This document shows positions 1 to 12,329 of a DNA stretch of 64,000 nt, piece after piece. Numbering within the stretch: the first letter of the stretch is position 1; the number at the start of each line of letters is the position of its first letter. The stretch comes from Paraspadella gotoi (taxonomy: Eukaryota > Chaetognatha): positions 29,641,182 to 29,705,181 of the forward strand of contig CM119264.1 in the NCBI GenBank assembly GCA_051294375.1, given 5' to 3'. A model generated the notes under the pieces. The model searched no databases, was not told the origin of the DNA, and saw nothing but the letters and a program-made list of their open reading frames with translations. The translations under genes and the position numbers were made by a program.

Positions 1-1908
1 GATTGCCTTCTTAATTCCAAGAAAAAACTTGGGCAATGGTCTTGAACTGAAAATGGCATAAAGCTCTTTAAGCTGATTCACACGGACCATTGGAATCAAG
101 AGGAAATGGAAGAAAGAAATAAAAAAAAAAAAACTCGGTTCCAGAAGTTGACAACCGAAAGTCGGACTCACGCAGCGCCGGCGGTCGAATCGCGGCGCCG
201 CGGATTCGGGCCGCCGAGGAATCGGGCGACGCGAAACGAAAGAGGCGGGATTAAAGGTTTTCCGGTCGGAGGAGAGAGAAATCCGGCAGGGGGGGTAGGG
301 GGGGGTGAGGGGGGGGTAGGGGGGTGAGGAGGGAGATGAGAAGGGAGAAGAGAAGAAGAGAAGAGAGGAAGAGAAGTAGAAGAGAAGAGAAGAGAAGAGA
401 GAGAAGAGAAGGGGAGAGAAGAGGAGAGGGAGAAGAAAGAGAAAAGAAGAGAAAGAGAGAGGGAGAAGAGAAGGGGAAGAAGAGATCGGAAGAAGGATAG
501 GAGAAGACAACAGACAGAGAATAGAATAGAAGAGAAAGGGAGAGGAAGAGAAGAGAAAAGAAAAGAGAATAGAAAAGAGAAGTGAGAAATATAAGAGGGG
601 AGAACTCAATCTCATATCTTCTTAATACATCATCAAAAAAAAATATATCCTACTCGTGCTTAGAGTCGGAGATCAAATCTCATCATGCAAATTAATCACT
701 TTTTACTTTATAATAAAAGATCATCATAGCTAATGAATGATGGAAGAAGTACAATCAAAAAAAAAAAAAAAAAAAGAATCGAAGACCGCACAATCCCGCT
801 ACAGCCGCTGCAGCCTGAATCCACATTACAAGCCGGCTGCACCAGGTGCCGTTCGCTGCGACGTGAGCTTCCCCATGATCTTTTTTCCCTTTACTTACCT
901 TTGCTACTTTCTTTCCAACTTTAGCTCAACCAGAAAATCAGACTTACTTTTATGGCTACATAGCTCCCACTTTGTATTTTTTTTTTTACTTATCTTTTTA
1001 ATATTTGTATTTCTGTCCAATCTTTTATTTATACTATCCCTAACATTTCTTTTTTTTTTTCTTTCCTTTTTTCTTTCCTTTCTTTCTTTTCCTTTCTTTC
1101 TTTCTTTTTTCTTTCCTTTCTCACTTTAATTTTTTCTTTCCTTTCTTTCTTTCATTTTTCCCCTTTTTCTTTCAATTTTTTCTAATTTTCCATTTTTTCT
1201 TTATTCGTTTTCTCTCCTTCACCTCTATAATTTTAATTTCCTGATCACTTTTTCTTATTGCCATATTTAAATTCCTCGTCATTTTTTTTCCTTTTCTTCC
1301 TTTCCCACATAAATTGTTTTCCCCTTTATCTTTCTCTTTTCAAATTCTAGCCTTTTTTCCCTTTCTTTTTTCCTCCCATTCCTCTTTTAAATCTTCTCCT
1401 TATTTTTCCCCCCAAATTCCATTTTCTCTGTCGCCGTCTTCCCCCCCCCCCAAAAAAAAAAAAGACCCAAAAAAGGAGGTTTGGTTCTGGAAGCAGACTG
1501 GAATTCTAATTCTGGTAGATCTGGGAAAAAAGGAAAGAAGAAAGAAAGAAAGAAAGAAAAGAGGAAAGAACCCCCCAACGAAGAAGAAAGAAAGAAAGAA
1601 AGAATAAAAGAAAGAAAGAAAGAATAAAGAAAGAAAAAAGAAAAAAAGAAAGAAAAGACAGAATATACTTATACATATATACATATCCCTTAAGTATGTT
1701 TTTTTCACTATGATTTGAATGACCGTGTTATAATCTGCAGTTTTTATTTATACTTTGACCTGCAGTCTGGCGGCCATAGGTCATAGGCTTGGCCGGCGAC
1801 ATTCTATTTACAACATTGGCTGATATTCGATTTGCGGACTTTTTATTGCGGGCAACTTTTTTTACTAGAGATTTTTCGCGTTTTTTGATAAAGCAAAGAG
1901 AGAGAGAG

Positions 1909-1939
<31 letters not shown>

Positions 1940-4089
1940 AGAGAGAGAGAGGAATCCTAATTTAAAGAGAAGAGAAACGAGAGAGTTTAATTCCATTCAT
2001 GTGAGAAAAAAGAAAAATTAAAAAATATGAAAAAGATTTTTATAAAAAGATTTGAAAAAAAGTTGAATATCAGGATTTCTCTATCGGATTCTATGTGTAT
2101 TAAACTTATTCTTTTTGTCTCCGAAACAAATTCAAAATCCTTGTCATTTTCTCCTTTCTTTCCTGGAGGTTAACTGCCCTAAATAAATTAAAAATATAAT
2201 AATTATCATAACTTGAACAAATATCTTTTTTTATTTAAAATTTTTTGGAATGGATTCTGGGATGAGCATAAAAAGTTAAACCAAGAATTAATTACAAAGC
2301 TTTTAAAAATTCTTTTACGTTTCTCTAAGTGAAGTAATATAAAAAACTGGGGTTAAAATCAATTCGGGAAAGAATGATGGTTTTTTTTACAGTTTTTCTT
2401 ATTTTGGATAACACACTATCGTAAAATATATTTAAAAAAGAATGCAATACTTTGTGGTAGACGACTTTTTATGAGCTATTGAATCTTGGTCTTAAAATTT
2501 AAAAAAATTCCAAAAAAAAATTTTTGGCCTTTCTAGTCTATAAAATTAAATATTAAAAATTAAATTACTACTAACTAAGGGTATAGAGCCAATTAGAATA
2601 TTTTGGTCCATTGAAATAATTCTTGAAAAATGTCTCAAATATCGTTTGAGATGTACTCACTTCCAAAATTTGACGCAACCGCCATTGAGTGCATGGGCTA
2701 ACCGGCCTACCAAAAGAATAAAGTTTTGAATGCAATCCCAATTTTTTTTCATTTCTAAGGAAATATTTCGTCACTTTAAAACAGAAAAAGTTTGATAACG
2801 GACCACATACATGGGGTGAGGGACCCTATCTATTCGAGCTCTGATCCATTTCGAGATAATCGCAATATCATAAATCAAAATATAAGTGGCAAATAGTTAT
2901 TCTGGCTTTTTAAATTTGTTATACAATAAAAAAAGGAAATTTTTAAGCAACTAAAAGGCCGTGTGGATGTTTTTCCAAAGTGCGGTTTTTATGGAATGGG
3001 CAGTGTATTGCATGATGACGATATAAGGCGGCCATAATTGTTAATATATTAATTTTTCAAATAGGTCGTCTCTCTCTTCTGAAATCATCCATGACTCAGT
3101 GATTCATGTTCATTCATCACTCTTTCGCTCCTTCAATTGCACTCATGAATTTAAATCTATTGCTTCTTCGTTTCATCACTTATTCTCTCTCTCTCCATCA
3201 ATAATGAAAAGAGAGAACACACTTAGTTTTACAGGTTATTTGTGGGTTAGACCTTATGTTTTAATTACACCTGTTTATTGGCCCCTTAAGCCCTTTATGG
3301 TTATTTTTTAGACGGAGTCTCTTGGTTTCTCAGTCTTAGACTTATTTATTTGTTTTCAGCGCTTTTCTTAGTGTTATAGAGAAACGAGTACAAATTTTGA
3401 GTAGAGAAACACAAAATCAAAGAAAAGTTTTACCTCGGCTAACGGGAGAGGGCAAAAGATTTATAAAATAATAAGGGGATTATATTTTGGCTACTACGGG
3501 GATAGAACGAATGAGGATATTATTTTTAATTTACTAATTAATTCTCTAGTAATAACTCACAATTTAAAATCGTTTATTTCGAAAATGTGAATAACGTTTT
3601 TTTAGTAGTGAATCTTAGTCAAATTCTCTTCGCTAAACCATAAGACCTTAAATAGTTGTGGCACTTTCAAATTCGAGGTTTATATAGGGTTAGGAAAAAT
3701 GTCTGAGCTCAAAATGAGACTCAAATTTTTTTATTAATTGAGGAGGTTGGCAGAAATATAGCGCTTCAATCTGATCTAGAGAGAATCATATTTTTCAATT
3801 CGACACAGTGGTTCAAAAAGTAATATAAAATCACTAACCCACAGTTTTGATACACAAAATATGAGTGTGGTCTTCAAAACGAATAAATTTTTTATAGATA
3901 TTTCGAATAAATTAAAAGGTTTGCGGGAAAAGAAATATATTAATAGTTAATTTACTATAGCTTCAGAGAATTTTCTACTTTATTAGTTATAGTTTCTACC
4001 TTAAACCTACAGAGGTATTTAATTTTAGACGTTAAGCTCATGGAATGAGGAATAAATATATTCCATTTTGAATTTCGATAAAACTATAT
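1..4089. other. Gene-free, low-complexity region
   Basis: No recognisable gene. A GC-rich patch at 160-300 leads into a purine-only tract of GA and GGGGAG repeats to about 600. A pyrimidine tract runs 980-1440, followed by short C and A runs, then AAAG repeats at 1525-1665 and a GA tract at 1894-1950. The remainder is AT-rich. A short open stretch at about 795-873 is preceded by AG and followed by GTGAGC, so it could be an isolated exon, but I recognise no domain and give it no gene call. Confidence 0.6.
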
Positions 4090-4110
4090 CAACCGTGTTT
4101 TGTATGCCGG

Positions 4111-4470
4111 TTGTTCATTCGGGAATTTCATTCTTTAACTTGTGGTAAATCAACGACGGATAGGGATCTGGCGCGTCCTCTGTCAAAGGGTCCGGGGCTC
4201 ACTGTATTCAAACATTGCACAGAGCTAAGCCAATCGAAGACGCAGGCCAGACGGAAGCAGCCACAACACTTCGAACAAACTATAACCGCCACCACGGTCG
4301 AGGACGCCAAAGGCAACGGCACTACACAGAATGTCGGGCGTGCGGTGATTCGCAAGTTAAAAATCTTTGCGTCGGCGGGAATAACGAAGAGCAAAGAACA
4401 GGTGTGGGAAGACATGGCACGTCGGAAGAGCGATGAACTGCAGTTGGCAGCTTCGTCTAGTGATCTTTAG
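4111..4470 (+). CDS. Unrecognised open frame, possible exon
   Basis: A 119-codon open frame in a locally GC-richer island inside AT-rich DNA. The C-terminal half is charged and helix-like (motif RKLKIFASAGITKSKEQ, then WEDMARRKSDEL). An AG before the NVGR codons and a GTGTGG after KEQ could make a smaller internal exon. I recognise no family. The frame is followed at once by degenerate GAC/CGA triplet repeats (4476-4585). Opposite-strand and other-frame ORFs also cover the island, so the frame may be fortuitous. Low confidence. Confidence 0.2.
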   Translation: MFIREFHSLTCGKSTTDRDLARPLSKGPGLTVFKHCTELSQSKTQARRKQPQHFEQTITATTVEDAKGNGTTQNVGRAVIRKLKIFASAGITKSKEQVWEDMARRKSDELQLAASSSDL

Positions 4471-4475
4471 AGAAA

Positions 4476-4590
4476 AGAACGACGAACGACGACGACTGAC
4501 GACGACGACGAACGACGAACGACGGACGACGACGGTGGGGAACGGCGAACGACGACGAACGCGAGGCGACGACGACGACGACGTGTCGGT
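4476..4590. repeat. Degenerate (GAC/CGA)n triplet tract
   Basis: About 110 bp of imperfect GAC and CGAACGAC triplets following the unrecognised open frame. The long arginine- and serine-rich ORFs across it on the minus strand are products of the repeat. Confidence 0.75.
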
Positions 4591-4899
4591 CTGACGGGCG
4601 GTCGTGGTGGGGCGGCGGAGGCAAGGACGCGAGGGCCACGGGACAATTCGGTGCACACAATATTAGCCGTGCGCAATAGCCACAAAGTGTGGTAACCTCC
4701 TCTCGGACTCGCGGGTGAAGCAACGAGTGTCCGCACCGGGAGTCCCTTTCCTTCGCACCCATGTTCCCAGGACACCGAGGGCGATGGCGGAGATAAATTG
4801 GACCCAATGATAACAACAGAAACACGGAAGGAGTACACTTTCTACGCGGTAGGAATTGCATGAAAAAACGATAAAGGACGGAAAAAAGAATCCCGTATT

Positions 4900-7800
4900 A
4901 TATTGACGAGGAAAATTTTTTTTTATAAATGAACTCGCTTGAAAGTGCTCTATATGATATCAGAGTATCCGACCCATTTTTGCGGCCCCCAAATCTGAGG
5001 AAAAAGAAATTAAGCTTAAGATTGCAAGATAGCTATTGAACGAATAAAAAGACCTGATTGGTTGTACTGATATAATTATACGGAAACATTAGCGGTACGA
5101 GGAGAGGTTCACTAGAAGGGGTCGGGAGGCGGACACATCTCTCGGTACCAATATAAGAGTTACACAGGGCCAAACATTATATTCTATATTTTATAATAAG
5201 AACAAGAGGTAAATTAAATATCGAACTCATAATTAAACAACTAATTAAATCGTTTATAAATTTACAACACACTCACACTCTCGTCAGTCTCTAATCATGC
5301 AGAGATTTATATCCACACACAACACAGTTTATAATCAATTTACATTCACTACAGACACTGTATAAATACGGCAACGAAGGACACACTTAATCCGGGGAGA
5401 GAAAGGACCCGGGAATGAACTCTAGACATCACGTGTGTCCAACTACTTATGTTGATGTACCGAAGAGTTGTGGTTTTCCGCTGCGGCGCTAGATGTCGGC
5501 GCCTATCTATATATATATGGAGAGAGGAGGATACAAGGCCTAAGGAAAAACCAAAATGTATAAAAAAGGTGCCATTTAGGAATACCGGAGGTCCCATGGG
5601 CCGAATCGCCGAGCACCGCTGAGGAGCTAATTCCCGCCACGGGGGCCCACGGGGCCCGAACGGTACCCGATTCAGTTCGTTTGTTTTTAAGCCTGCAGGA
5701 TTCCGGGTCTAAGGAAGAGGTGACAGAAAGACAGAAAATAGAAATAAAAATTATCGCTGGTCGACGGCGGGTTTTTGGAAAAGTTGGTTATTTTCATTAG
5801 TTCAAAGATAGTTTTTAATAATTTAAACGTCCGCCGTCAAAAGGCGTAAAAACATTGAGACAAAATTTATGTAGGATGTATGGCTGAATATGGCGTTTGG
5901 ACGGGGAAAATTACGGTTGTTACAATACGATATATTTTCTGGTCAAATAAAAGATCATATTTTTGTAGGGTTCGCGGATAGCCTACAAGACGCCTTGCTA
6001 AGGGGCAGACTTTCCGAAAATTTGTATTATAAAATACTTCCCCACCTTTTGTGAGGGCTCCTAGAACCTCAAGAAATTGTTTTTTTGTTTAATAAAGTCC
6101 TTTATGAGTATCGTATATCAGGTGATCGCCGGGTTTGAAAATTATAATTGAATATGGATCATGGACGAAGATTAAACAAAGTCACATAGTGCGTCTCAAC
6201 TTTTGAGCGATTTCTTGTCGAATCGCTGTTATTTGGTGGTTCCCGTTCTAAAGAAAAAAGCGTACGTTGGGAGCACAGAGACAAGAAAAACTTTAGCTGC
6301 CTCCCAATTACGACGACGACCTTAGTGAGTTAGTCATGAGAAAAATGGTTTGGAGGAATTGGGATCAATGTTACATATTTTTGGTGAATAGTGGAAATTA
6401 TAGGAATTAATTGATATGTGCACTTTGTTATTTTATTTTGGGAGTAGGAGGAATACAAATATGGGCGGATATATTGATGTACTTAAATTGTTAATCAAAT
6501 AAGTTATCTGAAAGAGAAATCAACATAAAAACTGGTATGGAGGCTTGCGCTGATTTTTTTGCATAAAATTTCTTAGAGAAACATAGGTTAATTAGAAGCT
6601 CTTAATTAGATTAACGATAAACATATTTAAAATTGATTGGCACAATATGTTGTTAGAAAAAAAGTAAAACATTCAGTCTAGATCGGGAGTGGTAATATAA
6701 CAAATTATCTTAAAAATCTCTAAATAACAATCATGTCATCTGCGCAAATTTCTCTAAATAATTAAAAAATATTATATTTGATTTGCTCAAAATGTTCTTG
6801 TTTAAATTATATAAATATTAAACTGGTTAATCCGGTTGACTTATTGCATCAATTGATTTTAAGATATTTTTATATAAATTTATCTAATCAAATATTTATT
6901 AACAATTTATTTTGCTCTTTAATAAAAAATCTGTAAGATCTCATTAAGAATTGTGAAAGAACCCATCCTCAGACCCTCTCTCCTGCAGAAGAGGGAGAAG
7001 AGTCACGTCGGGGAGAGCAAACTGGACTAAAGACCGGACCCGCCTCTCTGGCAGTCCGTAAAGTTTCTCATTTCACTCAGTTTCTTAATTATTCTCATTT
7101 TAGAAGTCCTTGATATTTAATGGTAGAAGAAACCACAAAGCGTCATTTAAGCATCCACAAAACGTTTATCTCATCTCATATTTTAATTAAAATAAGTCCC
7201 GTTTCATCATTCTACATACACATTTTACAAATTCAACTCATCATCATCCCAATCACACCATTCCACTCAAACCGCAAGAACTGAAAATGACCGCAAAAAG
7301 AGGAGAAAAGAAGACAAACGTCTTGATTATCTCTTATATAAACTCTCATCTTGTCACCTAGAACAAAGAGCATCTGAGGTTACGGTCGTCTGGAAACTTT
7401 ACCAATTGTGATTATAATTCCGTTTAGCTGCACTCTTACCGCTAATTATCACAAATCCCGACATTGTTTACATTGGCCAAATAAAGTCCTCGGCGGGAGG
7501 GGCGGTGATGCACCGCTGCCAGGCCTAGTATATTATTTACATTCGATCAGAAGAAGCGGTCGGAACTAATTCTGAAGCTTACCGCTGACTCTCCTCATCC
7601 CAAGTCCCCAGTATATCTCGGCAATCGAGTCCTCGGGTCTCGTCTCTCTCTCTCTCCGGGCTCTCTGGCGGTGAACTTAGAGACCTCTCAACAGATGTCG
7701 CTACTGACCTCTGGCGAGGGGGTGCGGCTCTGAAAAATTCCACCAGGAATACATAATGCCCCCCTAATCTGCCGAGCCCGGATAATATTATTCTCANNNN

Positions 7801-8559
7801 NNNNNNNNNNNNNNNNNNNNNCAGTAAAATCGCCGAGAGAATTTCTCCATAAAAGATGATGTCTCTCTTGGGTTTAAGCTTTTCCCCATTATACTTCCAT
7901 GAACGTTGGATAAGCGATATATTTATTAGTTTTAAATTACATCTTTACCGCTCCATTATTTGAAACTAATTTTATTACAATAACTGTTATTATACTGATT
8001 AACGATTTGTAGATTGTCATATTTTTCGTTTTGTGTCGAAAAGCATCTTTTTTTTTTTAATTAAAATCACAACTCATTAAATACTTTTTTAAAAATATTC
8101 AAAAATACCGTTTGATAAAAAAGAAGGAAAATTATTTGAAATAAAAAATATTAAAGTATCAAATTTTGTCGGTACAAAAAAAACTTCATATACAGATGTA
8201 AAATAATGATGTCAAAACGATTAAAAATTATTTTTATCTTACAACAAATTACTTTACTCGCGATTTTCATTGGTATACTTAATACTTTTCCAATTTACAG
8301 TGTCCGCGATCGATCCTTAATTATTGAATTTTATAAAATTATCTTTTTATTTTTAGTGCTATTAGTATCGTCTGAATGTCAAATTGTTTCTTTTATTTAA
8401 AAAAAAAATATTGTCGTCAGAATAAAATAACCACGTGGTATGAACGCTAGTTCTAATTTTTGTGATGTTCTCTTTCACAGCCTTCACAGTTCATCCCCCT
8501 TTCCTTCCCACCCTCCCTGCACCACCTTCACAGTTCACACCCTACCCCCCCTTATCAAC
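4900..8559. other. AT-rich gene-free region with a gap
   Basis: Mostly AT-rich DNA without a supportable coding exon on either strand. It includes GC-richer islets at 5600-5700, 6960-7060 and 7480-7760 with short CT runs, and a run of exactly 25 N at 7797-7821. The islets contain no domain I recognise. I looked here for the missing last exon of the Rab-like fragment that lies just to the right and did not find an NKxD or SA-type motif. Confidence 0.5.
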
Positions 8560-9100
8560 CTTCAAGCACTGGTCGTCCGTACTTTTCCGGACTAAAGGCA
8601 GAAAATCTTCCCACAATCGATCGTACGATTCTCGTCTCGTGAGGTCAAAGGTCAAGATAACGGCGCCCTCTGAGATACTGGGGGCTGCGAGGAAATAGCG
8701 AGGGGGGGGGGTTTCAAAATAAATTTACAATTTGAACGAAATAATTGTTTCGAAAAAAGTTTCATTGTTTCCTTAAAAAATTTAAATGAATTAAATTTCT
8801 AGTAGCTAGACATCGAGTTAATTATACTATGGAAATTGTACGTGCTGCTCTCGAGCTACCAATAACAAGCTAATAAATCAAAACGCCCCTCTTCTCAGTT
8901 ACCACTCACAACACTTGACCCTCACACCCAATACTTCACAAGTCACAACACAAACCCAACGCTTCACAATACAACTACAGACCTGAGGAGAGAACCCCTC
9001 CTGGACCCGCAGTATTCCATCGCGTAACTTTGTTTCAGAAAACTTGGAGAACTCAGCGCCGATTGGTCGCGTGTTTGTTTCGTGAAAAGTGTGGGCTCGA
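8560..9100 (-). pseudogene. Rab20-like GTPase fragment (exons 2-3), frame-broken
   Basis: Two minus-strand exon remnants of a Rab-family small GTPase. The exon 2 remnant is 8983-9100, bounded by AACAG and a GTCTGT donor at the same places as its near-duplicate at 11138-11264, but small indels destroy the switch I/switch II frame. The exon 3 remnant is 8560-8684. After an AG acceptor it reads PQYLR, then, once a one-base deletion near 8664-8672 is allowed for, AAVILTFDLT...ESYDRLWEDFLPLV...DDQCLK, ending at a GTTGAT donor. This matches exon 3 of the complete gene at 14133-15448 (PQYFRYSSAVILVFDLS) and the human Rab20 segment RGAAAIILTYD (recalled from knowledge). No P-loop exon and no NKxD exon were found. 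It may be a pseudogene, or a functional gene spoiled by unpolished assembly, since it abuts 25-N gaps on both sides. Confidence 0.6.
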
Positions 9101-10700
9101 CTGTTTTTGCGGTGACCAATTTCGTCTCGCAATTGTAATTTGATCCAAAATTAATCGGCCAATCCACTCCAGTGATGAAAAAGGATGATTCATTGTCGAC
9201 TCACACCTCACCGTGGGATAAAATCCACCGCCCTTTTCACCTGTGAATAGATCACATTTCCCACACCGCTTGACACGCTTGATTAAAAAACTCCCTTGGA
9301 CATCCCAACGTCCTGGGATCGGCGGTCCTTAGCGCCCGGAACTCCGCACTCACGCTTATCAACCGTAATAAGAATCCCACGCCCACTCACTCTCCTCAAT
9401 TGAATAAGATTTACGAATTACATTTGTATGTGTTGAAGATTCCAATGAATCGTGATCAGTCTGACTTGCCCGTGAAGGAGCCGAGAGAATTGAACGATTC
9501 CTTTGTTGTGAGAAATCCAGAGAAAATTTCATTCGTACGATCGTACCATTCGATTCCGTCGACAGACGACCCTGTATCACGACCAGCGACTCCAGTGATC
9601 CACGACGTACCCTTCCGGGCCTCCTATACCTTCTCCGGCTTACAATGCGTGCGCTATATCTATATGTCGAGCAGCAACCATTCAGGGAAGCCCGTCTGTA
9701 CGCGCCCAATGTGACTCAATTTTCTCCCACTTCAACGGGCCGTCTGTGGCTCGCTGTGAGTGCGTTTCCTCCGCCCGCTCTGCACGCCCGTGCGGAGGAG
9801 GAAAAGACCGTACCAACACGATAACGGAATTTAAAACAAAGTGAAGGCAAAAAAAAATTAAAAAACCAAGGTTCTTTATTGAATAAACAAGGCGAAGACG
9901 AAAAACAGGAGAGACGACTGAGTTCCCAGGTTCGGATACGGATTTCGCTTCTGACTGTCATCAAGAATTCCGAGTTGGTAATAAGAATATCACTGATTCC
10001 CTCTATTTCATTCGATGTAATGGGCGGGATTTGATTTGAATCCTGCGGGCGTTTCTGAGAAAATTAATAATGTCTAATTTTCGCTTCTATTTGGAAAAAA
10101 TAAAAGAGTACCTTCCATGTTATAAAAAAATGTTTGTCGGTTTCTGAATTGATAGAAGGTTCTGGTGTATGAACGGAACGGACGAAGACTCGAGAAAGTA
10201 TGGCTGAGAAGACCGAATTGGATCGAAGGGGAAGGAAAGAGAGAGAACGTGGAGAAGAAGGAAAAATGAAGGAAAGAAGACTTAAAGCGATATCCCATGC
10301 GGGATTTCAACACAATAAACGGTAGAACACAACAATGTGTTTTGTAGATTATAAAACTGTAGCCCCTTTCGTTATTAGTTATGTTTTTTAGTCGACCCGA
10401 CTGTGCCCGTTTAATAAATAACCTGAAATTCCCTCTGTCCCCGTTGTCCCGCTTCGATTATGAGGAAAGTTCGGTATTTTAAATTTGTCCGAGGTTCTCG
10501 TTAAGTATATTACAAATTTCTCTATTGATAAATTATATTATTATAGTGTTACATCATTTATCTTATAATCAAATTAGATAGTAAACCGATTTATTTTTTA
10601 ATAAATTTTTTTTTTTATGATTCCCTAAGCTGGTTGATTAGAAAATCTGACCTGCTACAACCAATAACGCGGCCAAAAGAGAAAATTAAGTTTTTGATAT
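8831..10700. repeat. Duplicated segment, copy A
   Basis: About 1.9 kb that reappears, with many small indels and deletions, at 10986-12320. Shared landmarks include GCTGCTCTCGAGCTAC, AATACTTCACAAGTCACAAC, the Rab-like exon, and CTGGTTGATTAGAA near the far end. A degenerate minisatellite based on CACCGTGAATAAGAATCAC-type units lies at about 9200-9420. The copy ends shortly before the 25-N gap at 10933-10957. The arrangement fits two overlapping contigs that were not merged as well as it fits a real tandem duplication. Confidence 0.6.
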
Positions 10701-10932
10701 TCTATTCGTGTCGAATGAAATTTGGCACAATAGCTCATATCATGCCAATTTCTATATTAAAATATCCTTGGAACTAATAACTTTTTTTTTTTCTGCTAAC
10801 CTACACTTGATAGGCCAGTATATAATGTATGGAAATTTTTATAATTTGATTCTTCGCTTTGAGATGCGCGAATTTCTTTTAAATTTCTCTGCTGTCAAGA
10901 CGATCCTGCTTTCGCTGTGTTTTTTCACATTC

Positions 10933-10957
10933 NNNNNNNNNNNNNNNNNNNNNNNNN
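10933..10957. other. Assembly gap, 25 N
   Basis: Exactly 25 N, the same length as the gaps at 7797-7821 and 43875-43899. A fixed size suggests a placeholder of unknown or negative length. Here it separates two copies of one segment. Confidence 0.95.
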
Positions 10958-11137
10958 GTAGCCAGAATCGACGTACTTTATAATTGGATATTGTAGTGCT
11001 GCTCTCGAGCTACAAAACAAGCCTATAAATCAAAACGCCCCTCTTCTCAACGTTACACTTCACAACACTTGACCTCACAACCCAATACTTCACAAGTCAC
11101 AACACAACCCAACGCTTCACAATACAACACTACAGAC

Positions 11138-11264
11138 CTGAGTGAGAGAAACCTCTCCTGACCCGCAGTATCCCAAATCGCGTAAACTTTGTTTCGAAAA
11201 ACTTTGGAGAAAAACGCAGCGCCGATGGTCGCCGGAGTTTGCTGTTCGTGAAAATAGGGCTCGA
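11138..11264 (-). pseudogene. Rab20-like GTPase exon 2 (switch I/II), isolated
   Basis: One open minus-strand exon with Rab hallmarks: EPYFHEQQTPATIGAAFFSK (switch I region, TIGAAF) followed by VYAIWDTAGQERF (G3/switch II with the catalytic Gln) and LSLR. The acceptor is ATACAG and the donor CAG|GTCTGT. It starts with two bases of a split codon (phase 1) and ends in phase 2, the same positions as exon 2 of the gene at 14133-15448. Neighbouring exons are absent: exon 3 would fall in the 25-N gap side and exon 1 may lie in the 317-N gap. It is therefore partial by assembly and not demonstrably dead. It is the better-preserved version of the fragment at 8983-9100. Confidence 0.65.
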
Positions 11265-11568
11265 CTGTATTTTGCGGTGACAATTTCGTCGCAATTGATA
11301 ATTTGATCACAAGAATAAATCGCGCATCCACTCAGTGAACAAAGGATGATTCATGTCGACTCACACTCTCACGGTGTGAATTAAAATCACACGCCTTCTC
11401 ACCGTGAATAAGAATCACATTCTCCCACACGCTCTGACACGCTCTGAATAAAAAACACTCCCTTGACACTCACAACGTGCCTAAGGGACTCGCCCACTCA
11501 CGCTCTATAAACGTAAACAAGAATCACGCCCACTCACTCTCTCTCACCGTGAATAAGGATCACGCCCT

Positions 11569-11885
11569 NNNNNNNNNNNNNNNNNNNNNNNNNNNNNNNN
11601 NNNNNNNNNNNNNNNNNNNNNNNNNNNNNNNNNNNNNNNNNNNNNNNNNNNNNNNNNNNNNNNNNNNNNNNNNNNNNNNNNNNNNNNNNNNNNNNNNNNN
11701 NNNNNNNNNNNNNNNNNNNNNNNNNNNNNNNNNNNNNNNNNNNNNNNNNNNNNNNNNNNNNNNNNNNNNNNNNNNNNNNNNNNNNNNNNNNNNNNNNNNN
11801 NNNNNNNNNNNNNNNNNNNNNNNNNNNNNNNNNNNNNNNNNNNNNNNNNNNNNNNNNNNNNNNNNNNNNNNNNNNNNNNNNNNNN
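11569..11885. other. Assembly gap, 317 N
   Basis: A run of 317 N inside duplicated copy B, immediately after the minisatellite at 11365-11568. Upstream exons of the Rab-like fragment may be hidden here. Confidence 0.95.
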
Positions 11886-12008
11886 TCCTCTATTTTTCGA
11901 CTGTAAGGGATTTGATTTGATCTGCGGGCTTTCGAGAAATTATAAGTCTTATCGCTATTTGGAAAAATAAAGAGACTTTTAAAAATGTTTATCTTGATTG
12001 ATTAAAGG

Positions 12009-12066
<58 letters not shown>

Positions 12067-12329
12067 TAAAAGCGATGCTGTGCGTTAGTTTGTCCCTTCG
12101 TAACGACGCGCCGATGAATTTCTGTCCGTCGCTCGAATTCGAGGAAAGTCGCGGCATCTTTAATTGTCGAGTTTAGCTTATTGATAATATATATGAAATT
12201 AGTACAACCAATTAAATCATAAATCCAAATTTAGAAAGACGAATATCTTTATAATTTTTTTTTCTCTGGTTGATTAGAACTGACTGCTGAGGAATTAAGT
12301 TTTTGGTGAATTTGACTAACCGCATTTTA

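Larger units (their letters stand above)
10986..12320. repeat. Duplicated segment, copy B
   Basis: Second version of the segment at 8831-10700. It carries a minisatellite of about 30-35 bp units at 11365-11568 (CACCGTGAATAAGAATCAC-like), then a 317-N gap (11569-11885) and a (GA)n tract at 12012-12062. At 12192-12225 there is a short sequence, TATGAAATTAGTACAACC, resembling the terminal repeat of the foldback element at 54932-55697. Confidence 0.55.

Noticed and set aside
4215-4436. Possible zinc-knuckle (CRAC...C) frame
   Set aside because: Spacing does not fit CX2CX4HX4C and no other retroelement domain is nearby.
8642-8654. Perfect DR1 nuclear-receptor element AGGTCAAAGGTCA
   Set aside because: On the minus strand it is the coding run TGACCTTTGACCT of the Rab-like exon 3 (LTFDLT), so the match is explained by protein sequence.
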